Origin: Cellulosimicrobium funkei | GTDB taxonomy: Bacteria; Actinomycetota; Actinomycetes; Actinomycetales; Cellulomonadaceae | Direction of reading: 5' to 3' | NCBI RefSeq assembly: GCF_004519295.1 | Contig: NZ_SOZH01000004.1 | Location: forward strand, 310,001 to 374,000 | DNA: 64,000 nt | Shown: positions 1-8,527 of the stretch, in pieces | Layout of the letters: the number at the start of each line of letters is the position of its first letter | Position numbering within the stretch: the first letter of the stretch is position 1 | Notes under the pieces: generated by a model | What the model was told of the DNA's origin: nothing | The model's database searches: none | The model's input: only the letters and a program-made list of their open reading frames with translations | Program-made: the position numbers and the translations under genes

Positions 1-282
1 GACTGGGCCGACGACCGCGACTGGGACTGGACCTCCGCGGCGGGCGACTCGCCGGAGGAGCTGCGCATGCTGTTCGACCGCGCGGTCGCGGCGTCGGACG
101 CGGTGCTCGACGCGGCGCTCGCGGACGGCGGGCTCGACCGGCTGAGCGCCCGCGCCGACCGGCACACGGGCGAGCGCTGGACGCTGCGCTGGATCCTCGT
201 GCACCTGGTCGAGGAGTACGCGCGGCACAACGGTCACGCCGACCTGCTGCGCGAGGCGATCGACGGGACCGTGGGGGAGTAG
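1..282 (+). CDS. DinB/DUF664-family protein, C-terminal part (5' end outside window)
   Basis: The frame is open to the left edge, so only the last 93 residues are visible. The C-terminal stretch [18 protein letters not shown] is the typical final helix of DUF664/DinB-like four-helix proteins, in which histidines of the bundle bind a metal. In actinobacteria these proteins are often mycothiol-linked transferases or isomerases, but the substrate cannot be read from this fragment. The start codon and most of the metal site lie outside the window. The next gene follows after about 40 bases. The family call is fairly secure; the reaction is unknown. Confidence 0.7.
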   Translation, partial: DWADDRDWDWTSAAGDSPEELRMLFDRAVAASDAVLDAALADGGLDRLSARADRHTGERWTLRWILVHLVEEYARHNGHADLLREAIDGTVGE

Positions 283-321
283 CCCCGGCGTCGGTTGCCG
301 CGGGCGCAGCCGCCCGGGACG

Positions 322-714
322 ATGGCGGACGTGACCGCCCCCGAGCAGCCCGCGCCCCGTCCGGTCCGTCCGCGCGGCGCCGCCGTCGTCCTGGTGGCGC
401 TCGTCGTGCTGGGGGTGGGACTGCTGCTCGCCGCGCTCTGGGTCGCAAGCCGCCCGACGTCGTTCGGCTGGTTCGCGTACGCGCCGGTCTCCGGGACGAC
501 GTTCGTCCCCGTGGGCGCGTACCCGCCGGGTGCCGCGGCGCTTCTCGCGGGAGCCGGAGCCCTGCTGGTGGGCGGGGCGGTCGGGTTCGTCCTCGGACGG
601 CGCCGCGCCGCCCCGTCGCAGGAGACCTCGGCGCCCTCGCCGGCACCGTCCGACGGCCCCGGCCCCGGCCCCGGCTCCGCCCCGTCCGACGGCGGGACGG
701 CACCGACCGCCTGA
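322..714 (+). CDS. Small membrane protein with two predicted membrane segments and Pro/Ala/Ser-rich tail
   Basis: This is a 130-residue protein with no recognised family. A short Pro/Arg-rich head precedes a hydrophobic segment at about residues 18-41. A second hydrophobic segment, rich in Ala/Gly/Leu/Val, lies at about 72-92 and is followed by an Arg cluster (GRRRAA). The last ~30 residues are low-complexity Pro/Ser/Gly/Asp, probably disordered and cytoplasmic. I chose the ATG at 322 over the in-frame codon at 295; neither has a clear ribosome binding site. A strong hairpin follows 12 bases after the stop, so it is probably a single-gene unit. Function unknown. Confidence 0.6.
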   Translation: MADVTAPEQPAPRPVRPRGAAVVLVALVVLGVGLLLAALWVASRPTSFGWFAYAPVSGTTFVPVGAYPPGAAALLAGAGALLVGGAVGFVLGRRRAAPSQETSAPSPAPSDGPGPGPGSAPSDGGTAPTA

Positions 715-725
715 CGCGCCACCTC

Positions 726-763
726 CGACGCCCGGTCCCGCACGCCGCGGGGGCCGGGCGTCG
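726..763 (+). terminator. Rho-independent-like hairpin after the small membrane protein gene
   Basis: Bases 726-739 pair with 750-763 over 14 positions (one G-U), with core GACGCCCGG / CCGGGCGTC and a ten-base loop. There is no T-tract, as is common in high-GC actinobacteria. Confidence 0.6.
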
Positions 764-916
764 TCGTGTACCCACCGCCCGACGGCCGGGCACTCCTCCG
801 CAGCCCCCGCGTGCTCACCCGGCGTCCGGGGCGGTGCTCCACCGCGTCCGGGGCCCGGATGGGTACCGGCCCGTGCGACGGACGGTGGAACCACCGACGA
901 CGACAGGAGGTGGATC

Positions 917-1075
917 GTGTACCAGCTCGGTACGACTCAGGCAGGGACCGTGCTCGCGACGACGGGAGCGATCGCGGGCTTCTACGTGGTGGGAGCCTGG
1001 ACGCTCGTCGTGGCGGGGCTCGCGCTCGTCATGACGGCGCGCGTCCTGCGCAAGCGGCTCGCGGAGCACCGATGA
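917..1075 (+). CDS. 52-residue membrane peptide translationally coupled to a glycosyltransferase
   Basis: A GTG start at 917 lies five bases after a strong AGGAGG ribosome binding site (905-910). The product is 52 residues: a short polar head, a nearly continuous hydrophobic stretch at about residues 11-42, and a basic tail (RVLRKRLAEHR), as expected for a peptide with one long or two tight membrane segments. Its TGA stop overlaps the ATG of the downstream glycosyltransferase (ATGA at 1072-1075), so the two are almost certainly co-translated. By position it may be a membrane partner or assembly subunit of the glycosyltransferase. That role is inference; I do not recognise a family. Confidence 0.7.
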   Translation: MYQLGTTQAGTVLATTGAIAGFYVVGAWTLVVAGLALVMTARVLRKRLAEHR

Positions 1076-2226
1076 GCGCGGCGACGCTCCCACGGGTGGT
1101 GGTCGTGGTCCCGGCGCACGACGAGGCCGCAGCCCTGCCGACGACGCTCGCGTCGGTCCGGGCGCAGACGCGTCCGGTCGACCGGGTCGTCGTCGTGTCC
1201 GACCGCAGCACCGACGCGACGGTCGAGACCGCGCGCCGCCTGGGCGCCGACGTCGTCGAGACGGTCGGCAACACCGGCCGCAAGGCCGGGGCGCTGAACC
1301 AGGCGCTGCGCGGGGTGGAGGCGGAGAACGTCCTCGTGCTCGACGCGGACACGACCATCGCCCCGACGTTCGTCGAGGACGGCCTCGACCTGCTCGACGC
1401 GCGCCCGGAGCTCGGCGCGGTCGGTGGCGTCTTCCGCGGCACACCGCCGCGCTCGGTGCTGGAGCAGCTCCAGTCCGACGAGTACGAGCGGTACGGCGTG
1501 CAGATCGACGTGACCGGGCGGACGTCCGTCCTCACGGGCACGGCCGCGCTCGTGCGGACCGAGGCGCTGCGGGCGGTCGCCGCCGCGCGCGGGGACCGGC
1601 TCCCGGGGCGGCGCGGCGACGTGTACGACGTCGGCGCCATCACCGAGGACTCCGAGCTCACCCTCGCGCTGCGCACGCTCGGCTACGAGCTCGCGTCGCC
1701 GGTGCGGATGTCCTGTACGACGGAGCTCATGCCGACGTGCCGCGACCTGCACCGCCAGCGCGTGCGCTGGTACAAGGGGATGCTCGACAACCTGCGCGCG
1801 TACGGGTTCACGCGGGTCACCGCCCGGTACGTCGGGCAGCAGGCGATGCTCGTGCTGAGCACGCTCATGCTCGCGAGCCTCCTCGTGCTCACGGCGCTGA
1901 CCGTCGTCGCGGGCACGTTCCGGGTGGTCCCGGCGTGGCTCGCCGTAGGCGGGGTCCTCGTGCTCGAACGGCTGGTCACGGTGTGGCGGAACGGGCCCCG
2001 GGGTCGGCTGCTCGCCGTGCTCGTGCTGCCCGAGCTCCTCTACGACCTGTTCCTCCAGGTGGCGTTCGTCCGGGCGTGCTTCCTCGCCGCGACGTCGCGC
2101 GACGCCGGGTGGCACCACGTGGCGCACGCGACCGTCTCCGGGAGCGCGACCGAGGACGCCCCCGAGACCGGCCCCGCGAGCAGCATCGAGAACACGAGGG
2201 GCCCGAAGCAATTGACCTTGACGTGA
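1072..2226 (+). CDS. Membrane-bound family-2 glycosyltransferase
   Basis: 384 residues. The N-terminal GT-A fold opens with VVVVPAHDEA (~10-20). The DxD-type nucleotide-sugar/metal motif is D91-A-D93 (VLDADTT), the acidic catalytic motif is TEDSE (191-195), and the acceptor motif is QRVRW (229-233). This D, DxD, ED, Q-x-x-R-W set is typical of processive GT2 enzymes of the cellulose/hyaluronan/poly-GlcNAc synthase group. The C-terminal third holds about three membrane helices (around 259-365). It is coupled to the 52-residue membrane peptide just upstream. It probably polymerises or transfers sugars at the membrane for an extracellular glycan; the sugar is not deducible. Most of the last ~30 residues are polar and probably disordered. 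Confidence 0.85.
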   Translation: MSAATLPRVVVVVPAHDEAAALPTTLASVRAQTRPVDRVVVVSDRSTDATVETARRLGADVVETVGNTGRKAGALNQALRGVEAENVLVLDADTTIAPTFVEDGLDLLDARPELGAVGGVFRGTPPRSVLEQLQSDEYERYGVQIDVTGRTSVLTGTAALVRTEALRAVAAARGDRLPGRRGDVYDVGAITEDSELTLALRTLGYELASPVRMSCTTELMPTCRDLHRQRVRWYKGMLDNLRAYGFTRVTARYVGQQAMLVLSTLMLASLLVLTALTVVAGTFRVVPAWLAVGGVLVLERLVTVWRNGPRGRLLAVLVLPELLYDLFLQVAFVRACFLAATSRDAGWHHVAHATVSGSATEDAPETGPASSIENTRGPKQLTLT

Positions 2227-2242
2227 CGTCAACTTCTACCGT
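2212..2242 (+). promoter_or_regulatory. MerR/TipAL-type autoregulated promoter with 15-bp palindrome
   Basis: The palindrome TTGACGTGACGTCAA occupies 2218-2232 and is perfect apart from its centre base. It sits between a -35 element TTGACC (2212-2217) and a -10-like TACCGT (2237-2242). The spacer is 19 bases, the over-long spacing typical of MerR-activated promoters. It starts just before the stop of the upstream glycosyltransferase gene, about 50 bases before the MerR gene. Confidence 0.75.
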
Positions 2243-2293
2243 GGTCCCGGTGCCGCACGAGAGCACCACACCGACGCACGGGAGGAGCGGGAG

Positions 2294-3160
2294 ATGAGCA
2301 CGACGGGCGCCCGCACGGCCGACTGGTCCATCCAGGAGGTCGCGCGCCTGGCCGGGACGACGAGCCGGACGCTGCGTCACTACGACGCGGTCGGGCTCCT
2401 GCCCCCGAGCCGGGTCGCGGCGAACGGCTACCGCCACTACGACGCCGACGCGCTCGTCCGGCTCCAGCGGATCCTGCTCCTGCGCGACCTGGGTCTCGGC
2501 CTCCCCGCGATCCGCGAGGCGCTCGACGGCCCGACCGTCCGGCAGGGTGACGGGCCGCCGTCGGACAGTGCCCGGCGGGAGGCCCAGGTGCGGGCGCTGC
2601 GCGGCCACCTCGGGTGGCTGCGGGCGGAGCGGCAGCGGCTGGCGCGGCAGATCGCGTCGGTCGAACGGACGATCACCACGATGGAAGGAGGTGGCGAGCT
2701 CATGGCGGACGACATGTTCGACGGGTTCGACCACACGCAGCACCGCGACGAGGTCGAGGCCCGCTGGGGGAAGGACGCGTACGCGCGGAGCGACACCTGG
2801 TGGCGCGGGATGTCCGACGACGACCGCGCCGCCTGGCAGGACCGCACGCGCGCGCTCGGAGAGGACTGGGCCGCGGCGGCCGCCCGGGGCGTCGACCCGG
2901 CGTCCGACGAGGCGCAACAGCTCGCACGCCGCCACGTCGAGTGGCTCGGCGGCATCCCCGGCACCCCGGGTGCCGGCGCGGCGCCGGTCAAGGAGTACGT
3001 CGTCGGCCTCGGCGAGATGTACGTCGCGGACGAGCGGTTCGCGAAGAACTACGGCGGCGTCGAGGGTGCGACGCTCGTGCGCGACGCCCTGCGCGTCTAC
3101 GCGGACCCCGTGCCCGGGCCGGGACCTCCGGCCCGGGCACGATCCGTTCGACGTCACTAG
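2294..3160 (+). CDS. MerR-family regulator with TipAS-like drug-sensing domain
   Basis: 288 residues. Residues ~10-80 form the winged helix-turn-helix of MerR proteins (IQEVARLAGTTSRTLRHYD, NGYRHYDADAL). A coiled dimerisation helix runs ~90-135 and includes LRAERQRLARQIASVERTI. The remaining ~150 residues, with FDGFDHTQHRDEVEARWG and a C-terminal KNYGG, match the TipAS ligand domain of Streptomyces TipAL, which binds thiopeptide-like antibiotics and turns the protein into an activator. An internal ATG (2703) preceded by AAGGAGG could give an independent ligand-domain protein, as TipAS is made in Streptomyces. That alternative product is inference. The gene lies behind a MerR-type promoter. 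Confidence 0.9.
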   Translation: MSTTGARTADWSIQEVARLAGTTSRTLRHYDAVGLLPPSRVAANGYRHYDADALVRLQRILLLRDLGLGLPAIREALDGPTVRQGDGPPSDSARREAQVRALRGHLGWLRAERQRLARQIASVERTITTMEGGGELMADDMFDGFDHTQHRDEVEARWGKDAYARSDTWWRGMSDDDRAAWQDRTRALGEDWAAAAARGVDPASDEAQQLARRHVEWLGGIPGTPGAGAAPVKEYVVGLGEMYVADERFAKNYGGVEGATLVRDALRVYADPVPGPGPPARARSVRRH

Positions 3161-3209
3161 CCTGGAACCCCGGCGGGACACGGCGCCCCGCCGCCGCCAG
3201 GAGGCAGCC

Positions 3210-5306
3210 ATGGCCACGACGTCGACGTCCACCGGCCCGGCCACGACCCGCAACGTCGCCCTCGTCGGGCACAGCGGCTCGGGCAAGACCACGCTCGCCG
3301 AGGCGTTCCTCCACCGTGCGGGCGCCGTCCCGCGCCCGGGCTCCGTCGCGGAGGGCACGACCGTGTGCGACCACGAGCCCGAGGAGGTCGCGCGCGGCAT
3401 CTCCGTGAGCCTCGGCGTCGCGCACCTCGACTGGCGCGCGCCCGACGGCACGACCTACCAGGTCACGCTGCTCGACACCCCCGGCTCGCCCGACTTCGCG
3501 GGGTCCGTGGACGCGGCGCTCGCGGTGGCGGACCTCGCGGTCGTGGTGGTGAGCGCCGTCGACGGGGTGCAGTCGGGCACGGAGGAGGTCTGGCGGCGGT
3601 GCGACGAGGCGGGGATCCCCCGCCTCGTCGTCGTCTCCCAGGAGGACCGCGCGCGGGCGAGCTTCCGCGCCGTCCTCGCCGCGCTCCGGGCCGCGTTCGA
3701 CGCGCCGTTCGCGCCGCTCGAGCTGCCGCTCGGGGAGGAGCAGACGCTGCACGGCGTGGCCGACGTCCTCACCGAGCGCGCCCGCGAGTACGGCGGCGGG
3801 GCGCAGGGGGTCTGGCAGGGCCACGACGAGGAGGTCCCCGCCGACGTCCGCGACGAGGAGCACGCGCTGCACGACGAGGTCGTCGAGGAGATCGTCACGC
3901 ACGACGACGACCAGCTCGAGGCCTACCTCGGGGGCGACGAGCCGGGCCCGGCCGACCTGGAGCGCACGCTCGCGCACGAGGTGCTGACGGGCGAGGCCGT
4001 GCCGGTGCTGCTCGCGTCCGCCGTCACCGGCGTCGGGGTGGACCGCGTCCTCGACCTCGTGTGCGAGCTCGGGCCGTCGCCCGCGGACCGCCCGGCCGTC
4101 GTCGCGCTGCCCGACGCCGCCGGGTCGGGCGAGGCCGTGACGTCCGAGGTCGTGGCCGACCCCGCGGGCGACGCGCTCGTCCACGTCTTCCGGACCGTCG
4201 TCGACCCGTTCGTCGGGCAGGTGTCCGTGTTCAAGGTGCTGTCCGGGACCGTCGCGACGGGCGACCGGCTCGTGAGCACGGCGACCGGCGCGGACGACCG
4301 CGTCCACGGGCTCTTCCGGCTGCGCGGCCGCGAGCACCTGGCCGTGGACCGGGTCGTCGCGGGCGACGTCGCCGCCGTCGCGAAGCTCTCCGCCGCGTCG
4401 ACCGGCACGCTCCTCGCGGGCCGCCGGATGCCCGTCGCGGCGCGGGACCTGCCACCCCGGCCACCGGTGTACGCGCTCGCGCTGCGGCCCGTGTCGCAGT
4501 CCGACGACGACAAGCTGTCCGCCGCGCTCACCCGGCTGCGCGCCGAGGACGCGACGCTGCACGTCGACCTCACGGGCTCCCAGGCGGTCCTCGGCGGCCT
4601 CGGTGACACGCACCTCGCGGTCGCCGTCGAACGGCTCGAACGGTCCTTCGGTGTCCGCGTCACGACCGAGCCCGTCCAGGTCGCCTACCGGGAGACGATC
4701 ACGCGCGCCGTCGAGGTCGAGGGCCGCGTGAAGAAGCAGTCCGGCGGGCACGGGCAGTTCGCCGTGGTGCGGCTGCGCGTCTCCCCGCTCCCGCGCGGCG
4801 AGGGGTTCGCGTTCGTGAGCTCCGTCGTCGGCGGGTCGGTGCCGCGCCAGTACCTGCCCGCGGTCGAGCGCGGCGCGCGCGAGGCCATGGAGAGCGGCGG
4901 GCCGCACGGCTACCCCGTCGTGGACCTGCGCGTCGAGGTCCTCGACGGCAAGGCGCACTCCGTCGACTCGTCCGACATGGCGTTCCGCACCGCGGGCGGC
5001 GTGGGGGTGCGCGAGGCGCTCGCCACGGCCGGGACGGTCGTGCTCGAGCCCGTCTCCGCGGTGACCGTGACCGTCCCGCCCGACGCGCAGGGCGACGTCA
5101 TGGGCGACCTCTCCGCGCGGCGCGGCCACATCACCTCGACCGACTCCCTGCCCGACGGCCGCGTGCGCATCGACGCGCTCGTGCCCGAGGCCGAGCTGAC
5201 CCGCTACGTCCTCGACCTGCGCTCGATCACCGGCGGGCGAGGGTCGTTCACGGCCGCGCCCGACCGCTACGAGGTGCTCCCCGGCGGCGTCGGGGCGAGT
5301 CGCTAG
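3210..5306 (+). CDS. EF-G-like GTPase (EF-G2 type)
   Basis: 698 residues with AGGAGG ten bases before the ATG. The G1 loop is GHSGSGKT (20-27) and the switch-II motif is DTPGSPDF (89-96), where true EF-G has DTPGHVDF. Domains II-V follow, with the EF-G-type QSGGHGQF stretch and a C-terminal region holding GDLSARRGHI. It belongs to the EF-G-like paralogue group (FusA2-like), not the housekeeping factor, because no rpsL/rpsG/tuf genes are nearby. Oddly, the guanine-specificity motif NKxD appears as SQED (143-146). This GTPase may bind nucleotide with altered specificity, and its role in translation or ribosome rescue is unproven. The stop is shared with the convergent abi-like gene. Confidence 0.85.
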   Translation: MATTSTSTGPATTRNVALVGHSGSGKTTLAEAFLHRAGAVPRPGSVAEGTTVCDHEPEEVARGISVSLGVAHLDWRAPDGTTYQVTLLDTPGSPDFAGSVDAALAVADLAVVVVSAVDGVQSGTEEVWRRCDEAGIPRLVVVSQEDRARASFRAVLAALRAAFDAPFAPLELPLGEEQTLHGVADVLTERAREYGGGAQGVWQGHDEEVPADVRDEEHALHDEVVEEIVTHDDDQLEAYLGGDEPGPADLERTLAHEVLTGEAVPVLLASAVTGVGVDRVLDLVCELGPSPADRPAVVALPDAAGSGEAVTSEVVADPAGDALVHVFRTVVDPFVGQVSVFKVLSGTVATGDRLVSTATGADDRVHGLFRLRGREHLAVDRVVAGDVAAVAKLSAASTGTLLAGRRMPVAARDLPPRPPVYALALRPVSQSDDDKLSAALTRLRAEDATLHVDLTGSQAVLGGLGDTHLAVAVERLERSFGVRVTTEPVQVAYRETITRAVEVEGRVKKQSGGHGQFAVVRLRVSPLPRGEGFAFVSSVVGGSVPRQYLPAVERGAREAMESGGPHGYPVVDLRVEVLDGKAHSVDSSDMAFRTAGGVGVREALATAGTVVLEPVSAVTVTVPPDAQGDVMGDLSARRGHITSTDSLPDGRVRIDALVPEAELTRYVLDLRSITGGRGSFTAAPDRYEVLPGGVGASR

Positions 5307-6376
5307 GGACGGCCTTCTCGACGGGTGGTGCTCACGGCAGCGAGGTGGTGCGACCAGAACGGGTCGGAGCGCCAGCCCTGCGGGATGCCCATACCTGCGA
5401 GCGGCACGTCGGGGTGCTGGTCGAGGAGGAGGCCCAACCGCCGAGCCCACGAGGAGCGGGGTGACACCACCGCCAGAACGCTCTGGAGCGAGGCCAGTAC
5501 CGGATAGAGGCGTTTGCGGCGATCAGACGACGAGAGGACCTCCTCGTCGGTGAGCCACCGAACCGAGGGCGAGGTCGGGATCGCGGGGTAGACGCCGAGG
5601 CCGACGTTCCAGAGCCGCCCGTGATGAGCGCAGACGTTCCGCACCCGTACGTACGTGCGCAGCCAGGACAGCAGCAATGGGCCGGGAAGGCCCAGCGGGC
5701 GCGCCACCCGGCCGACGTCGGAGGCGCGACGCAAGTTGCCGACGAGGCCAGACAGCTGGCCCAAGGTGAGCGTCTCGACCATCAGCCACGACGGCGGCAG
5801 AGCTGGTTCGCCGTAGGTCGTCAGGTAGTGCTCCAGCGCAGAGGCGTGAGCGAGGTCGCCCCCAGCGCTCTCGGGTGCGCTCGCCAGCCGGTCCTCACAG
5901 GTCTTCCGGACCATCTCCAAGAACCGCTGATGCCGACGCTCGTCCCTGAAGTGCTCCGGCTCGCAGTACCACGAAGGACCACCGCGGTGCACGGACATGT
6001 GGTCGGTGAGACTGGACCGGACCGCGACCTCGATGCGCTCCAGGGCGTCCATGACGAGCAGACGGAGCTTGCGGTCGAAGATGTACAGGTCGAGCACCTG
6101 GTCGAACGTCGTTCCGCCGCGCAGCGCCTCGGCGCCCGGTTCCTTGCGGAAAGGGATGAGGTACGGCGAGAACCGGTAGTAGCCCACGTGGCGGACGTAC
6201 CGGGCGGCGCGCTCCGGCTCCGGGACGACGAGCCCGCGCTCGATCATCCTCGCCACCAGCTCGTCGTGCGTGGAGCGCTGGCTTGGCGTAGCGGTGCGGC
6301 CCCCGAGGTCGCGTCGGTCGTGCTGGCATCTGCTCTCTTCGCCCCCCGCGCAGAGAAAATCCCCCGGGTTGCGCAT
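5303..6376 (-). CDS. Abi-family (AbiD/F-like) HEPN protein
   Basis: 357 residues. The stretch RYVRHVGYYRFSPYLIPFR and the later RNVCAHHGRLWN are signatures of the Abi_2 family of abortive-infection proteins. The R-N-x3-H pattern in RNVCAH (about residues 245-255) is the HEPN RNase motif, so it probably acts on RNA. Its stop overlaps the stop of the convergent EF-G-like gene (the palindrome CTAG at 5303-5306 serves both). Sampled rows are 60-67% GC against about 77% in neighbouring genes, which suggests acquisition. No ribosome binding site precedes the ATG at 6376, and the first ~35 residues align poorly with the family, so the true start may be internal. Phage defence is a family inference. 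Confidence 0.8.
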   Translation of the reverse strand: MRNPGDFLCAGGEESRCQHDRRDLGGRTATPSQRSTHDELVARMIERGLVVPEPERAARYVRHVGYYRFSPYLIPFRKEPGAEALRGGTTFDQVLDLYIFDRKLRLLVMDALERIEVAVRSSLTDHMSVHRGGPSWYCEPEHFRDERRHQRFLEMVRKTCEDRLASAPESAGGDLAHASALEHYLTTYGEPALPPSWLMVETLTLGQLSGLVGNLRRASDVGRVARPLGLPGPLLLSWLRTYVRVRNVCAHHGRLWNVGLGVYPAIPTSPSVRWLTDEEVLSSSDRRKRLYPVLASLQSVLAVVSPRSSWARRLGLLLDQHPDVPLAGMGIPQGWRSDPFWSHHLAAVSTTRREGRP

Positions 6377-6491
6377 CGTTGAGAGGCGTGGGGGATGTCG
6401 TGATCCCGACCCTATCGTCCTCGAGGACGGCGGACAAGGGCGGCGGTCGCCGGCGCCTCACCACGCGCTGCCGGGGGCCGACCGCCCGCGC

Positions 6492-7364
6492 TCAGCGGCG
6501 CGGCACGACGATCGGCGCGCCGCCGCCGGGGTGGTCGACGACCTCGACGGGGTAGTCGTAGACGCCGCTCAGCAGCTCGGCGGTGAGGACGTCGCGCGGA
6601 CCGCCGTCGGCGACGACGCGCCCGCCCGCGAGGACGGTGACCTGGTCGGCGTACGCGGCCGCGAGCGAGAGGTCGTGCACGACGACGACCACCGCACCGC
6701 CGGCGGCGGCGTGCGCCCGGGCGAGCTGGAGCACGAGCTCCTGGTGCTTGAGGTCGAGCGCGGCGGTCGGCTCGTCGAGCATGAGGAGCGCGGTGCGCTG
6801 GGCGAGCACGCGCGCGAGCGCGACGCGGGCCTTCTCCCCGCCGGACAGCGACGTGAAGTGCCGGTCGGCGAGGTGCTCCACGTCGGTCGCGGCGAGCGCC
6901 TCGGCGACCGCGGCGTCGTCGTCGTCCTCGAACGGGGTGCCGCGCCACGGCGAGCGGCCCATGCGCACGACGTCCACGGCGGTGAACGGGAAGCTCAGCG
7001 AGACCTGCTGGAGCATGACCGACCGGCGCAGGGCGAGCTCGGTCGGGGTCCACGCGGCGAGCGGGCGGCCGTCCACGGTGACGTCCCCGGCCTCGGGGCG
7101 CAGGTCGCCGGTGAGGACGCCCAGCAGCGACGACTTCCCGGCCCCGTTCGGGCCGAGCAGCGCGCGGACCTCGCCCGCGCGCACGTCGACCGACACGTCG
7201 CGCAGGATCGGCGCCTCGCCGAGGGTGAGGGACACGCCCTGCGCGGCGGTGACCACGTCGCCGGGCGCGGCACGCCCCGGGAGCCGGGGCCGCCGTCGGG
7301 CACCGGTGACGGCGGTGCGCAGCGCGCCGAGGACCGACGAGCCCTCGTGGCGCAGGTCGCTCAT
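6492..7364 (-). CDS. hmuV: Heme ABC transporter ATP-binding protein
   Basis: 290 residues. Walker A is GPNGAGKS, the signature is LSGGEKARVALAR, Walker B is LLMLDEPTAALD and the switch His lies in VVVHDLSLAA. It is an FepC/HmuV-type ATPase that drives import through the FecCD-type permease encoded immediately upstream. The ATG overlaps the permease stop (ATGA), so hmuT-hmuU-hmuV form one minus-strand operon in the usual order. About 45 residues precede the ABC domain, longer than most HmuV proteins. Expression is probably iron-controlled through the box ahead of hmuT. Confidence 0.9.
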   Translation of the reverse strand: MSDLRHEGSSVLGALRTAVTGARRRPRLPGRAAPGDVVTAAQGVSLTLGEAPILRDVSVDVRAGEVRALLGPNGAGKSSLLGVLTGDLRPEAGDVTVDGRPLAAWTPTELALRRSVMLQQVSLSFPFTAVDVVRMGRSPWRGTPFEDDDDAAVAEALAATDVEHLADRHFTSLSGGEKARVALARVLAQRTALLMLDEPTAALDLKHQELVLQLARAHAAAGGAVVVVVHDLSLAAAYADQVTVLAGGRVVADGGPRDVLTAELLSGVYDYPVEVVDHPGGGAPIVVPRR

Positions 7365-8527
7365 GCCCAGCCTCCCTGGCGCGAGCGCGTGCGGCGCAGG
7401 AGGTAGAAGAAGAACGGCCCGCCGACGAGCGACGTGATCATGCCGAGCGGCAGCTCGACGTTCGCGACGGCGCTGCGCGCGAGGAGGTCGGCGGCGAGCA
7501 GCACGACGGCGCCGCCCAGCACGGACGCGGGGACGAGCGTGCGGTGGCTCGGCCCGCACACCATGCGCACGAGGTGCGGCACGACGAGCCCGACGAACGC
7601 GATGATCCCCGTGAACGCGACCCCGGCGGAGACGAGCAGCGCGACGAGGACGATGACGAGCTGGCGCAGCCGCTCGACGTCGACCCCGAGGTGCTGCGCG
7701 GCGCGCTCGCCGAGCGCGAGCAGGTCCATCCTGCGGCGCACGAGCATCGCGCCGGTGACGCCGACGACCGCGATCGGCAGGACGACCGCGACGGACTGCC
7801 ACGTCGCGCCGCCGAGCGACCCGAGCTGCCAGAAGACGATCTGCTCGCGCGCGGCCGGGTCGGCCACGAACGTGAAGAACGCGAGCATCCCGCCCGCGAA
7901 CGCGTTGACCGCGATGCCGGTGAGCACGAGCGTCACGACCTCGGTGCGACCACCCGCGCGCGCGAGCGCGTAGACGACGAACGTGGTCACGAGCCCGCCG
8001 ACGAACGCCGCCGCGGCGACCCACGTGCCGGGCACGAGCGCGCCCGCGGTGACGATGACCGCGCACGCGCCCACGGCCGCGCCCGAGGACACCCCGATGA
8101 CGCCGGGCTCGGCGAGCGGGTTGCCGAACACGCCCTGCATGAGGGCGCCCGAGCACGCGAGCGCCGCGCCCACGACGATCGCCAGGACGACGCGTGGGAA
8201 CCGCACGACCCACAGCGCGTTCTCGCCCTGCGGGTGCGACGGCATGGGCCCCCAGTCGAGCCCGACGTGGTGCGCGAGCGAGCCGAGCACCTCCGCGGGC
8301 GACACGGGCACCTGCCCCGTCATGCCGGACACGACGGTGAGCACCGCGAGCGCCACGCCCAGCCCGACCATCAGCCACCGGGCGGCGTGGCGGCGCTGCT
8401 GCCCGACCGCGGGCCCCACCCGGGCGGGCCGACCACCGGGGCGCGGGGCGCCGTCGGGCGCGGCGACGCCCTCGGGACCGGGCGCGTCCTCCGGAGTGCC
8501 GAGGGGACGGGTGGCGGGCGCGCTCAC
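7361..8527 (-). CDS. hmuU: Heme ABC transporter permease (FecCD family)
   Basis: 388 residues with a GTG start overlapping the hmuT stop (GTGA). A ~45-residue Pro/Gly-rich cytoplasmic head precedes about ten membrane helices. FecCD landmarks are RFPRVVLAIVVGAALACSGA near residue 120, NPLAEPGVIGVSSGAA, and the late GLVVPHLVRM segment. The family imports iron-siderophores, heme or cobalamin. Linkage to a heme oxygenase, a heme-type binding protein and iron boxes supports heme. The start is set by the four-base overlap; longer upstream reading is the shadow of hmuT. Confidence 0.9.
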   Translation of the reverse strand: MSAPATRPLGTPEDAPGPEGVAAPDGAPRPGGRPARVGPAVGQQRRHAARWLMVGLGVALAVLTVVSGMTGQVPVSPAEVLGSLAHHVGLDWGPMPSHPQGENALWVVRFPRVVLAIVVGAALACSGALMQGVFGNPLAEPGVIGVSSGAAVGACAVIVTAGALVPGTWVAAAAFVGGLVTTFVVYALARAGGRTEVVTLVLTGIAVNAFAGGMLAFFTFVADPAAREQIVFWQLGSLGGATWQSVAVVLPIAVVGVTGAMLVRRRMDLLALGERAAQHLGVDVERLRQLVIVLVALLVSAGVAFTGIIAFVGLVVPHLVRMVCGPSHRTLVPASVLGGAVVLLAADLLARSAVANVELPLGMITSLVGGPFFFYLLRRTRSRQGGWA

